From an uncultured cyanobacterium (GTDB taxonomy: Bacteria > Cyanobacteriota > Cyanobacteriia > Pseudanabaenales > Pseudanabaenaceae): DNA of 7,320 bases. The stretch spans positions 1-7,320 of the forward strand of contig CAIJEA010000392.1 in NCBI GenBank assembly GCA_903819605.1, written 5' to 3'. The position numbers and the translations under genes are program-made. A model generated the notes under the pieces. The model had not been told where the DNA came from. It did no database searches and was given only the letters and a program-made list of their open reading frames with translations. This document shows positions 1-6,235 of this stretch, one piece after another. Every line of letters begins with the position of its first letter. Within the stretch, counting starts at the first letter, position 1.

Positions 1-2
1 AA

Positions 3-32
3 TTTTCAAATGAGTGCGTACTCATTTGAAAA
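3..32. repeat. perfect 13-bp stem hairpin repeat
   Basis: Bases 3-15 are the exact reverse complement of 20-32, with a four-base GCGT loop at 16-19. The arms are AT-rich and start with TTTTCAAATG. The hairpin lies about 210 bases downstream of the WD40 gene's stop codon. It has no clean U-tract on the minus strand, so it is not a standard intrinsic terminator for that gene. It is more likely part of a dispersed palindromic repeat whose other part may lie outside the window. Confidence 0.75.
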
Positions 33-60
33 CAAAAAATCAATCTCAGTAAGGGTTTTG

Positions 61-93
61 AGTTTTCATTTTGCCGTAGGCAAAATGAAAACT
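61..93. repeat. perfect 15-bp stem hairpin repeat
   Basis: Bases 61-75 pair perfectly with 79-93 around a three-base GTA loop, giving the GCCGTAGGC tip. Like the hairpin at 3-32, its arms begin with (G)TTTTCA, and the two are separated by only 28 bases, so they may form one compound element. It is the first stable structure after the stop of the minus-strand WD40 gene (about 150 bases downstream). It could slow polymerase or protect the mRNA 3' end, but the base run that follows on the minus strand is CAAAACCC, not a U-tract. Confidence 0.75.
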
Positions 94-242
94 GCTATAG
101 GCTGTGATACTCGGTGCATTTATTGATTCACTATCTTCACGGCACTTCTGTTCTCTCTAATGCTTGATTGATACTTTAATTCTGCAACTATCCGCTTGTT
201 ATAGCTTTGAAGAAAAATGCTAGATCATGATAAAAAGGCAGA

Positions 243-3200
243 TTATAGGACAAGTTCATGAGTTTCTAAATAGTCTCGAATCCAATTGCTTCCTAAACTC
301 ATGAGATTGTCTAAATTAAAATCCCATAAAATAACACGCCCATTGACACTTGCTGAAGCAAGCATTTCCCCATCAGGGCTGAAACAAACGCTCTTGATCG
401 CAGCTTGATGTCCCTGTAAAGTTAGGAGTTCCTTGCCATCTAAACTCCATATTTTGATCGTGCGATCGCTACCACCAGATGCTAATGAATTTCCATCGGG
501 ACTAAAGCAAACGCTTCTTGCTTCAGCACTATGCTCATTAAGAGTTCTTAATAGTTTGCCTTGAAGATTCCATAATTTTACACTGCCATCCTTACTGCTG
601 CTAGCAACAATTTGATTGTTTGGGCTAAAGCAGACGCTGTAAACTTCCCCCGTGTGACCAAGAAAGGTATTTAATAAAGTGCCATCCCAGTGCCATAGTT
701 TAACAGTTTTATCTTGGCTTGCGGTGGCAATCATATTACCATCAGGACTAAAACAGACATAATAGACAGCATTGGCATGACCAAATAAAGTATGTATCCA
801 TTCCCCATCCTGATTCCATAGCTTGACCGTACAATCACCACTTGCTGTAGCAAATAGCTCGCCATCTCCTCGATAGGCAACACTATAAATAGGTTGCTCA
901 TGTTCGTTATATATGGTTTTGAGTAAGTTCCCTTTAGCATTCCAAATTTTGATAGCGCGATCGCTACTAACTGACAATAAGAAGCGATTGTTTGGGCTAA
1001 AACAAATACTATTAACAATGTCTTTATGTCCTTCTAAAGAGGTAATCAATTTGGAATTGGCTAGCCAAACTTTGATCGTATAATCGCTGCTGGCTGATGC
1101 AACAAAACGAGAGTCAGAACTAAACGTAACGCAGTTGACTTCTTCTGAATGACCTAATAACTGGAGGTGAGAATTTCCTTTAGTTCGCCAAAATTTTATA
1201 GTAGTATCTTGGCTTCCTGTAATCATCCTATCTCCATCAATATTAAAGTTAATGCTATGCACGCCTCCTTTATGTCCATGGAGAGTTTTCAGTAAATTTC
1301 CTTTAAGATCCCACATTTTAATTGAGCGATCGCTACTTATGGAAACAAGAGATTTTCCACTAGGATGAAAACGCACTCCTAAAACCTTGTCGGTATGACC
1401 TTCAAGCACTGCAAGTAGACTGCCTTCCATATTCCAAAGTTTAATGTCTCGACCACGACTAGCAGAAGCAATAACGCGACCTGACGGAGAAATATCAATA
1501 TCTTCAATAAAACTATCATGGGCTTTAATAGTTCTGATGAGTGTTCCATCCACATTCCAGATAATTAGCGATCGATCGGCACTGCCAGTAACTATGCGCT
1601 CTCCATCGGGACTAAAACAGAGACAAGATATCCATTTGCCATGACCACCAGTAAAGGTATTAAATGGAGTGCCATCATCACGCCATAGTCTAATTTTGGC
1701 ATCTTCACCACAGGACGCAAATATTGATGCCGTTGGACTAAATTTAGCATCTAGTACGGGCGCTTGATGATCTTTAATGATTTGATTTGATTGCTCTACA
1801 AATAATTTTTTCCATCTATCCATTTTCCAAAGCCTGATCGTGCCATCACGGCTAGATGAAATAAGATATTGTCCATTACGGTTAAAACTAAGGCTAGTAA
1901 TCCAATTTGAGTGTCCAACAAGGGTTTGTTGTAGGTTACCTTTGATATCCCAAATTTTAATCGTGCGATCGCTACTACCCGTTGCAATTAGCCGCTCATC
2001 AGGATGAATCGCAATACAGGTCACAATATCCATATGTCCTGTAAGATGATTATATTCATGGACATTATAGACCGCTTGATGTAGAGCGGTTATTCCATGC
2101 ATTCGCAAGCTGGCTTTTTCTCCAGTAGATGCTTCTAGTTCTTGTAATTGTTTACCTGCTTCCATCGACTCCAATAATGCTTCAAATTGCTGGTTAAGAA
2201 TAAATGTAGCTTTTGCTGAAGCGCTTTTGAGAACAACCTCTGCTTCCATTAAACTTGCTTGAGTTTTCTGCTGCATCTCTACTAATCTAACCTTTGCTTC
2301 CTGCTCAGCCAATAAGGTTTGCTCAAGCCGCCGTTTAGCCGCAGATAAAATTTGATTAGCTTCGGCTTGAGCAATGAGGGCTACTTCTACTTCTCGTTTT
2401 TCAATTTCTTGGCTAGTAGAAAAGAATTGGTAGTCATAGTTACTCAGATTTTTATCTATTGACCATGTGAGCGCATCCTGAAGTGCCTGTCCGCGTAGCA
2501 ATCTAGACTCATCTTGGTAGTTGGAGTCCATCCAAGCCTTGAAGGCTTCACCATAGGGGCGCAAATTGGCTAAAGCTTGATTTACCCAATTTTGATTAAA
2601 AATTGCGGCATAGATAGGATTATAAACACGAAGCTTTCCTTCTCGCTTAACAACTAATCCCGTAATACGTAACTCCGTTTGTTCAGGACTATCATCAGCA
2701 ATAATTCCTCCTTCTAACTTTTTTAAAGATGGTTCAGAGTTCAAAATTTGCTGATATAAACCGAGCAATTTACCTTGGCGATTTTCACTACTCCAGAGAA
2801 TGCGATCGCGAATTGTCTTAAAATGCTCAGGCTGATCGTGGATTTCCCAGTTTTCAACCAATTGCGATCGCACTAAATTATTGACCCAGACTAGTTCTTG
2901 ATTTAGAGGAATGGGCTTATTTGAGGTTAGAATTAGTTGACAAATTTTTTGCGTAAGAAACGGTTGTCCACCAGTGTAAGCAAGAATAGCTTTGAGAACT
3001 GCAACAGGATTTTGCGATTTTGGCAGCAGACCGCGCATGAGAGGGCGAGCTTCCTGTAGTTGAAAGCCTCTTAGCTCAATTGCTCGTCCGATATTAAAAG
3101 GAGTTCTTTGCTTATCACGGATCAAGTCAGCAGGTGTAGCAACACCAAAGAGAGCGAAGGTTAGGCGATTATAGGCAATGCGATCGGCGCGACGATTAAA

Positions 3201-3704
3201 TGATTCACGAATTAATGCAAAAAAATCATCGACTGGAAAGTTTAGACTGAGAATACTATCTATTTCGTCAACAAAAAGAATGATTGGTGAAGAGATTTTT
3301 TTCAGTAATCCTTCGTCAAGGAATTTCCCAAAACGCTGCACTGGAGATAGTAACCTGTTCCGCTCCCACCATTCTTCCAAATCAAAGGATTCATATAAAT
3401 CGAGGCTACTAATGATACTATCAATTAGCCCTGCGTACCATTGTTCGGGATCGATGTCAGATGTGCCGATCGCTGTAATATCTATCGCCGCACAGGTAAA
3501 ATTTTCTTCCTGCAATCGTTTCATAGTGCGGACACGCAAACTCGACTTACCCATCTGTCGAGAGTTGAGAACATAACAAAATTCCCCTGCTTTTAAACTT
3601 TCATAAAGATCGCTATCCGCTTGCCTTTCCACATAGGTAGGTGCATCTATAGATAGACTACCGCCAACTTGGTATAGATAAGCTCTTTTACTGTCTAAAA
3701 CCAT
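243..3704 (-). CDS. AAA-like (STAND-type) ATPase with coiled coil and 14 WD40 repeats
   Basis: Probable soluble signalling ATPase of 1153 residues. Residues 11-260 form an AAA-like domain of the type common in cyanobacteria (Pfam AAA_35-like). It has a degenerate P-loop, NSRQMGKS at 47-54 (the usual first Gly is Asn), a Walker B stretch with D146-E147-I-D149, and the family signatures TPFNIG (201-206) and TGGQPFL (244-250). Residues about 300-374 resemble the winged-helix module that follows STAND NTPases. Residues about 431-530 are an Ala/Glu/Gln/Lys-rich predicted coiled coil. Residues 555-1127 hold 14 WD40 units at a 41-residue period, enough for two seven-bladed propellers; the tail SNWIRDYL is typical of these proteins. 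No signal peptide or membrane segment is seen. The ATG start has a weak AGAG seven bases upstream. It lies 126 bp downstream of the kinase-ATPase gene on the same strand. The ligand is unknown, and no recognisable effector domain is present. Confidence 0.93.
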   Translation of the reverse strand: MVLDSKRAYLYQVGGSLSIDAPTYVERQADSDLYESLKAGEFCYVLNSRQMGKSSLRVRTMKRLQEENFTCAAIDITAIGTSDIDPEQWYAGLIDSIISSLDLYESFDLEEWWERNRLLSPVQRFGKFLDEGLLKKISSPIILFVDEIDSILSLNFPVDDFFALIRESFNRRADRIAYNRLTFALFGVATPADLIRDKQRTPFNIGRAIELRGFQLQEARPLMRGLLPKSQNPVAVLKAILAYTGGQPFLTQKICQLILTSNKPIPLNQELVWVNNLVRSQLVENWEIHDQPEHFKTIRDRILWSSENRQGKLLGLYQQILNSEPSLKKLEGGIIADDSPEQTELRITGLVVKREGKLRVYNPIYAAIFNQNWVNQALANLRPYGEAFKAWMDSNYQDESRLLRGQALQDALTWSIDKNLSNYDYQFFSTSQEIEKREVEVALIAQAEANQILSAAKRRLEQTLLAEQEAKVRLVEMQQKTQASLMEAEVVLKSASAKATFILNQQFEALLESMEAGKQLQELEASTGEKASLRMHGITALHQAVYNVHEYNHLTGHMDIVTCIAIHPDERLIATGSSDRTIKIWDIKGNLQQTLVGHSNWITSLSFNRNGQYLISSSRDGTIRLWKMDRWKKLFVEQSNQIIKDHQAPVLDAKFSPTASIFASCGEDAKIRLWRDDGTPFNTFTGGHGKWISCLCFSPDGERIVTGSADRSLIIWNVDGTLIRTIKAHDSFIEDIDISPSGRVIASASRGRDIKLWNMEGSLLAVLEGHTDKVLGVRFHPSGKSLVSISSDRSIKMWDLKGNLLKTLHGHKGGVHSINFNIDGDRMITGSQDTTIKFWRTKGNSHLQLLGHSEEVNCVTFSSDSRFVASASSDYTIKVWLANSKLITSLEGHKDIVNSICFSPNNRFLLSVSSDRAIKIWNAKGNLLKTIYNEHEQPIYSVAYRGDGELFATASGDCTVKLWNQDGEWIHTLFGHANAVYYVCFSPDGNMIATASQDKTVKLWHWDGTLLNTFLGHTGEVYSVCFSPNNQIVASSSKDGSVKLWNLQGKLLRTLNEHSAEARSVCFSPDGNSLASGGSDRTIKIWSLDGKELLTLQGHQAAIKSVCFSPDGEMLASASVNGRVILWDFNLDNLMSLGSNWIRDYLETHELVL
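321..2042 (-). repeat. coding array of 14 WD40 repeats (two predicted 7-blade propellers)
   Basis: Repeat starts (the G/E/A/D-H dipeptide) fall near residues 555, 597, 645, 687, 728, 769, 810, 851, 892, 934, 975, 1016, 1057 and 1098. Each unit ends in an IKIW-, VKLW- or IRLW-like strand. Spacing is exactly 41 residues across most of the array, with slightly longer units near the start and one 42-residue unit. Units 9-14 are more uniform (recurring CFSPDG or CFSPNN) than units 1-7. At the DNA level the units are clearly diverged, so this is not a fresh tandem expansion. Fourteen units fit two stacked seven-bladed propellers used as a protein or ligand docking surface. Confidence 0.88.
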
Positions 3705-3757
3705 TATTTGACTCTAATGCATTCTTGGTGTTTACCTTTGAAGATCTGACTTTGCAA

Positions 3758-3766
3758 ATTACAGCA
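3758..3766 (-). promoter_or_regulatory. possible extended -10 promoter for the WD40-ATPase gene
   Basis: On the minus strand the gap between the two signalling genes contains TGC followed by TGTAAT, an extended -10 pattern matching five of six bases of TATAAT. It lies about 54 bases upstream of the ATG at 3704. I see no good -35 hexamer at 16-18 bases. It could provide independent transcription of the second gene, but read-through from the kinase gene is equally possible because no convincing terminator lies in the 126-bp gap. Confidence 0.22.
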
Positions 3767-3830
3767 CCTTGCCCTGAAGTAAAAACAAAGTTTTTTTGGA
3801 TTTTTCGCAATTTGCCATAGAACATTAGAA

Positions 3831-5771
3831 CTAGATACTTTGTCGAAAATATTGATAGTAAAGACTACACATAGGGACTACGAGATTTCCTTGGAATTTG
3901 ACTAGACCAATACTTCTCAACTTAAATGCTATTTGGCTCTCTAATTGTAAAGGGCGATCGCTTGCTACCAACTCTTTAAAAGCTTCCATCATTTCTGTAT
4001 CTTCTTTTAAGTTACCTAATTGACGACGCAGATGATCGCCAAAAATCCCTTCCTCAGTCGGAGCTAGTTGCAATAATTTTTCCCAACCTATTCGACCTCG
4101 TGCAATTTGATAGAGCGCTTGTCTTACTAAATAGGGATGACCACCCGTGAGGTTCAGTAATTGATCGACTTCCGTTTCTTGCCAATCTAGTTGATGACGA
4201 TTTACCAGATCCGTAATTTGAGCATGAGTTAATTCAGGTAATTCAATGGGTAACCCCACGTTAAAGGGAGACTGATTGATATTTAAAGGAATATAAACTT
4301 CTTTAGAATGAACAATCACTAATCTGAGCTTTTTCCATACCTCTTCGTTCTTTGCCTTTTCATGCCAAGCACGTAACAATCCAAAAAAATCTGCAGCAAT
4401 TTTTGGGTATTGAAAAATCAAATCTACTTCATCTAGTCCCAATACTAAGGGATTCTCTACCACTGTCAGTAAATAACGTTGAAAATACTTTGTACATTTA
4501 TTTTTGCTGCCCAATACTCCTTGCCAATATTCATCTAAATTGTCGTCTAGATTAAGCTCTGATGCGATACTGGCGCAAAACCATTGCAGAAATGAATCTA
4601 GATCGCCAAATACATCACTATCTGCTTGTTGAAAGTATAAATGTGCGACTTGATATCCTTTGTATTTGGCATAGGCTAGAGTTCGCGATAGCAAAGATGA
4701 CTTCCCCATCTGACGTGGAGCTTTAATCCGAATCAGCGAACCAGGACGTAATACAGTTTCACAACTATCTTTTTCAATCGGAGGGCGCTGAATATAAAAA
4801 CGAGAACCTAATTGCACCTGTCCTTCAGGTTCTTCTATTTGCAGTGGTTTCGTCGTTTGTGGAGATTGTGCGGCCGCAGTGAGAGTTGCAGTAGAGATTG
4901 TTGTTGCGGCAGTAGAGTTCTTAAGAAGCCGTTCGAGAGCCTGTAAAGCTTCTGTAGCATCTTTAAAGCGTTGACGATAGTCATAGCGCACCATTTTGTC
5001 AATAATTGCAGCCAGTCCTAAATTCATCCTAATGCTCACCTGAGCACAGGCTAAGGCACAGCTATACTCATTGGTTTGACCATCTCTTGGCAATTCCTTA
5101 TAGGACAGACCTGTAAATGCTTGTAGGCACATTAACCCTAACGCGTAGACATCGCTACAAAATTTAGGCTGTCCAGCTAATTGCTCGTTTGGCATATATA
5201 CAAGCGAACCGACTACTACGCTGCGGGTTTCGTCGCTATCTTCTTTGATGCGATCTAAAAAATCTGTACTTAGAGATTTGACTGCACCAAAGTCAATTAA
5301 GACAATCTTGCGATCGCGGCGACGGCGAATTAAGTTGGCAGGCTTAATATCTCGATGAATTACCTGTGAACTATGGACAAAGGATAATACTTGTAAAATA
5401 TCTCTCAAGGCAGAAATTACCTGTGACTGACTCCATTTCTGCCCGACAACAATTTCACGATTTAAGGTGTGACCTTCGATAAACTCTTGCACGAGATAAA
5501 ACTCACCATTTTGCTCAAAATGGGCAAATAGTCTTGGTATCTGATCGTGATTGCCCAATTCATGTAAGGTTTGTGCTTCACTATCAAATAATCTCTTAGC
5601 AATTGTAAGCTCCTGTGACGAACTAAACTGAGGTTTAAGTTGCTTGACTACGCACGCTGGCTTATTCGGGAGTTGCAAATCTCTTGCCAAAAATGTGTAG
5701 CCAAAACCGCCACCACCAAGGGGTTTTACAATTTGATACCGTCCTGCAAGAATGGACTCAGTACTGCTCAT
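3831..5771 (-). CDS. Ser/Thr protein kinase fused to AAA-like (STAND-type) ATPase
   Basis: Predicted to phosphorylate Ser/Thr of unknown targets under control of an attached ATPase; 646 residues from the chosen ATG. The kinase domain spans about 12-283: glycine loop GGGGFG (19-24), K43, E65, HRDIKPAN (139-146), DFG (160-162), a PNE variant of the APE motif (194-196) and SDVYALG (206-212). A Ser/Thr/Ala-rich linker covers about 286-308. An AAA-like domain follows (about 318-560) with P-loop APRQMGKS (351-358), Walker B D447-E448-V-D450, SPFNVG (501-506) and TGGHPYL (542-548). A winged-helix-like tail (about 586-646) ends the protein. No membrane segment is seen, so it is probably cytosolic. 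The frame opens further upstream to a TTG at 5822, but the extra 17 residues have no family resemblance and the ATG residue starts the usual kinase leader. No clear Shine-Dalgarno is seen at either start. It is the first gene of the probable two-gene unit. Confidence 0.92.
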   Translation of the reverse strand: MSSTESILAGRYQIVKPLGGGGFGYTFLARDLQLPNKPACVVKQLKPQFSSSQELTIAKRLFDSEAQTLHELGNHDQIPRLFAHFEQNGEFYLVQEFIEGHTLNREIVVGQKWSQSQVISALRDILQVLSFVHSSQVIHRDIKPANLIRRRRDRKIVLIDFGAVKSLSTDFLDRIKEDSDETRSVVVGSLVYMPNEQLAGQPKFCSDVYALGLMCLQAFTGLSYKELPRDGQTNEYSCALACAQVSIRMNLGLAAIIDKMVRYDYRQRFKDATEALQALERLLKNSTAATTISTATLTAAAQSPQTTKPLQIEEPEGQVQLGSRFYIQRPPIEKDSCETVLRPGSLIRIKAPRQMGKSSLLSRTLAYAKYKGYQVAHLYFQQADSDVFGDLDSFLQWFCASIASELNLDDNLDEYWQGVLGSKNKCTKYFQRYLLTVVENPLVLGLDEVDLIFQYPKIAADFFGLLRAWHEKAKNEEVWKKLRLVIVHSKEVYIPLNINQSPFNVGLPIELPELTHAQITDLVNRHQLDWQETEVDQLLNLTGGHPYLVRQALYQIARGRIGWEKLLQLAPTEEGIFGDHLRRQLGNLKEDTEMMEAFKELVASDRPLQLESQIAFKLRSIGLVKFQGNLVVPMCSLYYQYFRQSI

Positions 5772-5977
5772 GGGTTGGTTGCGGTATTTCAGGAACCTTA
5801 ATCTTAACGCAATATAACCCAAATCATGGGATGATTGCCATAAGATTTAGTAATTATCACTGTAGGAATTGGTTTTGATTAAAGTTCGACGAATGGATAA
5901 CTATAATCAAACCTTAAAGATAGTTTCATAACAAGAATTGTTGAATATAGCGATAGTTGAATAGAGGCATATCTATA

Positions 5978-5983
5978 ATTATA
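5978..5983 (-). promoter_or_regulatory. possible -10 hexamer upstream of the kinase gene
   Basis: The minus strand reads an exact TATAAT here, about 205 bases upstream of the kinase ATG. There is no matching -35 hexamer. The site sits in the palindrome TATAATTATA, so the same hexamer also reads on the plus strand and may simply reflect AT-richness. If used, it would leave a leader of roughly 200 bases starting close to the MITE-like element. Confidence 0.18.
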
Positions 5984-6013
5984 AGCTAGCAAGATTTAGC
6001 TTTTTTTATCTAA

Positions 6014-6106
6014 TAGGACTTGCACAAAAATGACTTGAAACTTGCATTTAATAGTAGGGACAATTCATGAATTACCCCTACATTTCATTCTTTTGCGTAA
6101 GTCCTA
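6014..6106. mobile_element. MITE-like element with 16-bp terminal inverted repeats
   Basis: The left end TAGGACTTGCACAAAA (6014-6029) and the right end at 6091-6106 are inverted copies with only two mismatches (the right end reads TAGGACTTACGCAAAA). TA lies at each outer edge, so GGACTT...AAGTCC (6016-6104) flanked by TA duplications fits transposition by an IS630/Tc1-mariner type enzyme. The interior holds a 28-base near-palindrome (6054-6081) centred on AATTCATGAATT with two internal mismatches. It has no coding capacity, so it would need a transposase in trans. From memory, GGACTTACGCA ends with a GTAGGG...CCCTAC core are common in cyanobacterial genomes; I could not check this. Confidence 0.75.
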
Positions 6107-6109
6107 GAG

Positions 6110-6217
6110 TAGTAGCCAGTTACGTTAGGACAAAACTAAAACCCATAAGATAATTGCGGCGCGAAGCGCCGCAATTATCTTATGGGTTTTATGTCTTAAC
6201 TTATTCGGCTGTAGCTA
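6110..6217. mobile_element. palindromic repeat element with imperfect outer inverted repeats
   Basis: A 53-base perfect hairpin at the centre is extended by imperfect inverted flanks. The left flank reads TAGTAGCC...GTTAGGAC and the right flank, on the opposite strand, reads TAGCTACAGCC...GTTAAGAC. This gives a roughly 108-base element with divergent ends of about 30 bases. It begins about four bases after the MITE-like unit at 6014-6106, so the two elements abut or one landed beside the other. It has no open reading frame of note. The boundaries are approximate. Confidence 0.55.
6138..6190. repeat. 53-bp perfect hairpin, 25-bp stem with GAA loop
   Basis: Bases 6138-6162 and 6166-6190 are exact reverse complements, with GAA at 6163-6165 as the loop. 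The inner stem is GC-rich (GCGGCGC/GCGCCGC) and the outer stem AT-rich, ending in TTTT. Reading the minus strand, it starts 79 bases after the malate dehydrogenase stop and is followed by TTTT-AGTTTTG. It could therefore end or stabilise that transcript, although the U-tract is interrupted. The perfect pairing over a mixed-composition stem argues for either recent insertion or selection for the fold. Confidence 0.9.
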
Positions 6218-6235
6218 TATCTAAATAGAAATTTT

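Noticed and set aside
94..242. A tRNA or small RNA gene in the left intergenic part
   Set aside because: I could not find a cloverleaf, T-arm consensus or promoter-terminator pair there.
731..1018. Alternative-frame minus-strand open frame of 95 codons within the WD40 region
   Set aside because: It lies wholly inside the well-supported WD40 coding sequence, and its hydrophobic translation reflects the repeat in a shifted frame.
321..2042. CRISPR array or tandem DNA repeat
   Set aside because: The periodic signal of about 123 bases is the coding of WD40 units; DNA copies are strongly diverged and in a single open frame.
3178..3576. Plus-strand open frame of 132 codons opposite the ATPase domain
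   Set aside because: It is antisense to the Walker A/B coding region, has no recognisable domain, and the Arg/Ser-rich translation is typical of a shadow frame.
3780..3806. A/T-rich AAAAAC-AAA-GTTTTT fold as a terminator between the two signalling genes
   Set aside because: The stem has a single GC pair and would not be stable enough; no other hairpin with a U-tract is seen in the gap.
5772..5822. A 17-residue N-terminal extension of the kinase starting at TTG 5822
   Set aside because: The start is a rare codon without a Shine-Dalgarno, the added residues have no kinase-family resemblance, and the ATG at 5771 begins the normal short leader before the kinase domain.
5684..5878. Plus-strand open frame of 64 codons over the kinase 5' end
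   Set aside because: It is antisense to the glycine-loop coding region, with no ribosome binding site and no domain.
5983..6007. Plus-strand AAGCTA/TAGCTT hairpin followed by a T-run as an intrinsic terminator
   Set aside because: The stem is only six bases with two GC pairs, and there is no plus-strand gene upstream for it to end.
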